Assembly (NCBI RefSeq): GCF_003550065.1
Contig: NZ_QXDC01000006.1
Coordinates: 28,492-92,491, forward strand
Length of the DNA: 64,000 nt
Source: Hephaestia caeni
GTDB lineage: Bacteria; Pseudomonadota; Alphaproteobacteria; Sphingomonadales; Sphingomonadaceae
Direction of reading: 5' to 3'
This document shows, piece by piece, positions 61,962-64,000 of this stretch. Below the pieces are notes generated by a model. That model saw only the letters and a program-made list of their open reading frames with translations. It made no database searches and was not told the DNA's origin. The position numbers and the translations under genes are program-made. Numbering within the stretch: the stretch's first letter is position 1; every line of letters starts with the position of its first letter.

Positions 61962-63326
61962 TTATGCCGCGACGCTGGCGGAGAATTGATCGGCGGCGGC
62001 GTTGAGGTTGCCCAATCGATCATCGACCTCACCGAAATCGCGCTGGAGCGTGTCAATTTCGCTCGCCACGGTTTCGGTATCCTCGCGGATGGCGGCGATG
62101 GTGTTGGACATGGAATCGGCGGCGAGGGCGGTTTCGTCGACGGCGGCGGTGATGGCGGTGACGGTCTGCGCCTGCGTTTCCATTGCCGATCGGATGCGGT
62201 TGGCCGATTCCTGGACCTCGGTGACGGTGTCGCGGATCGAGGCATTGGTCTCGACGGTGGAATGGGTGGCGGATTGGATCGCGGCGATCTTGGCGGCGAT
62301 ATCGTCGGTAGCGCGCGCGGTCTGGTTGGCGAGGCTTTTGACTTCCTGCGCCACGACCGCGAAGCCGCGGCCGGCATCGCCGGCGCGCGCGGCCTCGATC
62401 GTGGCGTTCAAGGCGAGGAGGTTGGTCTGCCCGGCGATGTCGCGGATCAGGCCGAGGATCGATTCGATCGATTTGGCGTGGTCGCTCAAGGTTTCGGACA
62501 TGCCGACGGCGGCGCCGGCCTGATCGGAGGCGCGCGTCGCGATCTCGGCGGCGGCCTCGACTTCGGTGCGCGCATCCTCGATCGCGCGGATCAGCCCCGC
62601 CGCGGTCTGCGCCGCCTCGCGCATCGCGATCGCGGATTGCTCGGACGCGGCGGCGACTTCGCTTGCCTTGCCCAGCATCCCGCGCGCCGATGTCGCGGTG
62701 TTCTGCGCCTGCAACCGCGCGCGTGAACCCAGTTCGGCGGTCGCTTCCAGCGTGACGCCGATCGTTTCGCGGAATTCGGCCGATTGCGCATGGCGTGCCT
62801 TGCGCGCGCGTTCCTCCTCGCGCAGCCCGTAATGCTCGGCCATCACCGCGGCCTCGACCATCGCCAGCCGCTGGATGACGTCGCCCAGCCGGCAGGCATC
62901 GGCGACGCTTGGACTCGACGCGCGGATCACCTCGATCAGGCGCGTGTGGGCCGCCGAGAGCGCGGAGAGGTAAGCGTGCATCGGCACGCCGGCCTTGTGG
63001 CGGCGGCTGGCGTTGCGCAGCGCCGTCTCGATCCATTCGGTGCTCAGCGGGCGTGAATATTTCTGGCGCACATACTCCGCCGAATCGCGCCGCTGGCGCG
63101 CGCGCGCCTCGGGGCTCTTGGCGATGTTTCGCACCCGCACGTCCGGGTCGGCGAGGAACGGTTCGAGGAACGCGTCGGCGATATCCTGGCAATGGTCGGC
63201 GATCAGCGCGCTGATCTCGCCGCTCGCCGCCGCGATCGCGCCGTCGCGGTCATAGGCTTGCAACCGCTTGCGAATCGCCTCGACCGCTGCGGCGCGCTGG
63301 GTCTGCTTCTGTTTTGGATCATCCAT
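61962..63326 (-). CDS. Globin-coupled methyl-accepting chemotaxis protein
   Basis: A 454-residue soluble receptor with an N-terminal protoglobin domain (about 30-185; candidate proximal His in RRHKAGVPMHAYL). A short linker and a signalling domain (about 260-440) with the hairpin tip DIAGQTNLLALNATIEAARAG-like sequence follow. No membrane helix is present, so it senses oxygen or redox in the cytosol, like HemAT. The second half is almost identical to that of the next chemoreceptor gene upstream. Confidence 0.9.
   Translation of the reverse strand: MDDPKQKQTQRAAAVEAIRKRLQAYDRDGAIAAASGEISALIADHCQDIADAFLEPFLADPDVRVRNIAKSPEARARQRRDSAEYVRQKYSRPLSTEWIETALRNASRRHKAGVPMHAYLSALSAAHTRLIEVIRASSPSVADACRLGDVIQRLAMVEAAVMAEHYGLREEERARKARHAQSAEFRETIGVTLEATAELGSRARLQAQNTATSARGMLGKASEVAAASEQSAIAMREAAQTAAGLIRAIEDARTEVEAAAEIATRASDQAGAAVGMSETLSDHAKSIESILGLIRDIAGQTNLLALNATIEAARAGDAGRGFAVVAQEVKSLANQTARATDDIAAKIAAIQSATHSTVETNASIRDTVTEVQESANRIRSAMETQAQTVTAITAAVDETALAADSMSNTIAAIREDTETVASEIDTLQRDFGEVDDRLGNLNAAADQFSASVAA
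62056..62616. repeat. Direct duplication, first copy (second at 63440-64000)
   Basis: About 560 bases covering the chemoreceptor signalling domain reappear 1384 bases further on with only a few percent differences (for example ATGGAATCGG against ATGGAGTCGG). The second copy runs to the window edge. Confidence 0.92.
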
Positions 63327-63345
63327 CTCTGCTTCCCTCGTGCGC

Positions 63346-64000
63346 TCAGGCGGCGACCCTGGCGACGAAATCGCCCGCGCTGTGCTTGAGGCTGCCGAGC
63401 CGGCCGTCGAGCGCGTCGAAGCCCTGCCCGACATTGTCGATTTCGCTCGCCACGGTTTCGGTATCCTCGCGGATGGCGGCGATGGTGTTGGACATGGAGT
63501 CGGCGGCGAGGGCGGTTTCGTCGACGGCGGCGGTGATGGCGGTGACGGTCTGCGCCTGGGTTTCCATTGCCGATCGGATGCGGTTGGCCGATTCCTGGAC
63601 CTCGGTGACGGTGTCGCGGATCGAGGCATTGGTCTCGACGGTGGAATGGGTGGCGGATTGGATCGCGGCGATCTTGGCGGCGATATCATCGGTGGCGCGC
63701 GCGGTCTGGTTGGCGAGGCTTTTGACTTCCTGGGCGACGACCGCGAAGCCGCGCCCGGCGTCACCGGCGCGCGCGGCCTCGATCGTGGCGTTCAAGGCGA
63801 GGAGGTTGGTCTGCCCGGCGATGTCGCGGATCAGGCCGAGGATCGATTCGATCGATTTGGCGTGGTCGCTCAAGGTTTCGGACATGCCGACGGCGGCGCC
63901 GGCCTGATCGGAGGCGCGCGTCGCGATCTCGGCGGCGGCCTCGACTTCGGTGCGCGCATCCTCGATCGCGCGGATCAGCCCCGCCGCGGTCTGCGCCGCT
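63346..64000 (-). CDS. Methyl-accepting chemotaxis protein (N-terminus outside window)
   Basis: The frame continues beyond the window edge; about 217 C-terminal residues are visible and form the signalling domain. It differs from the downstream receptor only in the last 30 residues (NVGQGFDALDGRLGSLKHSA) and a few substitutions. The sensor part is not visible. The two genes are 19 bases apart and in the same direction, a recent tandem duplication. Confidence 0.9.
   Translation of the reverse strand, partial: AAQTAAGLIRAIEDARTEVEAAAEIATRASDQAGAAVGMSETLSDHAKSIESILGLIRDIAGQTNLLALNATIEAARAGDAGRGFAVVAQEVKSLANQTARATDDIAAKIAAIQSATHSTVETNASIRDTVTEVQESANRIRSAMETQAQTVTAITAAVDETALAADSMSNTIAAIREDTETVASEIDNVGQGFDALDGRLGSLKHSAGDFVARVAA
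63440..64000. repeat. Direct duplication, second copy (cut by window edge)
   Basis: Near-identical to 62056-62616 at a constant offset of 1384 bases. High similarity at synonymous positions means recent duplication or continuing gene conversion. Confidence 0.92.

Overview
The window is high-GC DNA that reads like a chromosomal segment of a Sphingomonas-type alphaproteobacterium. The evidence is a CtrA cell-cycle regulator with a TTAA-N7-TTAA box upstream, a methionine synthase split into two genes, the alphaproteobacterial F1-ATPase zeta inhibitor, a BolA/monothiol glutaredoxin pair, a KTSC protein, a DsbD-like protein, phenylalanine hydroxylase, and many dispersed palindromic repeats of the kind common in sphingomonads. 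No rRNA, tRNA or CRISPR array was seen.

Layout. 1-4.6 kb: methionine synthesis (end of metF, then metH in two parts). 4.7-12.2 kb: secreted beta-helix protein, PafA-like phosphatase, DsbD-like reductase, aminoacyl-tRNA-protein transferase, a structured-RNA candidate (10.56-10.73 kb), and ilvA. 12.4-18 kb: amidohydrolase, a GIY-YIG nuclease lying between two inverted repeat arms, ctrA, and a LysR/pirin/WrbA group. 18-22.7 kb: VanY-type peptidase, pseudouridine synthase, ArfB, free-methionine sulfoxide reductase, RcnB-like protein, KTSC protein and a secreted nuclease. 22.7-24.9 kb: a lower-GC island with a type II restriction-modification pair and two small membrane-protein genes. 25-29.6 kb: class I ribonucleotide reductase (nrdB, nrdA) separated by small genes and a DUF559 nuclease surrounded by a second palindrome family. 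29.96-32.33 kb: a complete IS1595-type element with 8-bp target duplications that carries three uncharacterised passenger genes. 32.4-38.9 kb: GGDEF-EAL-PilZ protein, metallo-hydrolase, small membrane proteins, and a YeeF/YezG-like nuclease toxin with its immunity gene. 38.9-43.5 kb: uvrB, a RAMA-domain/HigB/HigA operon and two lipoproteins. 43.7-44 kb: a small RNA-like unit holding an 18-codon ORF behind a perfect Shine-Dalgarno sequence. 44-52.1 kb: flavin monooxygenase, leuC and leuD with a 39-residue secreted peptide gene between them, a quinone oxidoreductase, the zeta inhibitor, bolA and grxD. 52.5-57.5 kb: BlaI/BlaR-like regulatory pair with a palindromic operator, metallo-hydrolase, DUF4230 protein, nadA. 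57.6-64 kb: hydrolase pair, phenylalanine hydroxylase, prmA, SDR, and two tandem chemoreceptor genes with a near-identical duplicated signalling region.

How it works together. Most genes are housekeeping: methionine, leucine, threonine catabolism, NAD and dNTP synthesis, redox and thiol metabolism, ribosome rescue, and excision repair. The accessory part is defence- and conflict-like: a restriction-modification pair, a transposon-borne three-gene cassette, a toxin/immunity pair, a toxin-antitoxin operon, and two nuclease genes that each sit inside a different family of palindromic repeats. The most promising undescribed items are the transposon passenger cassette (29965-32329), the nuclease-in-repeat units (14239-14637 and 27067-27649), and the small-ORF RNA at 43.7-43.97 kb. 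All functional statements come from reading motifs and recalling families; no database search was possible.
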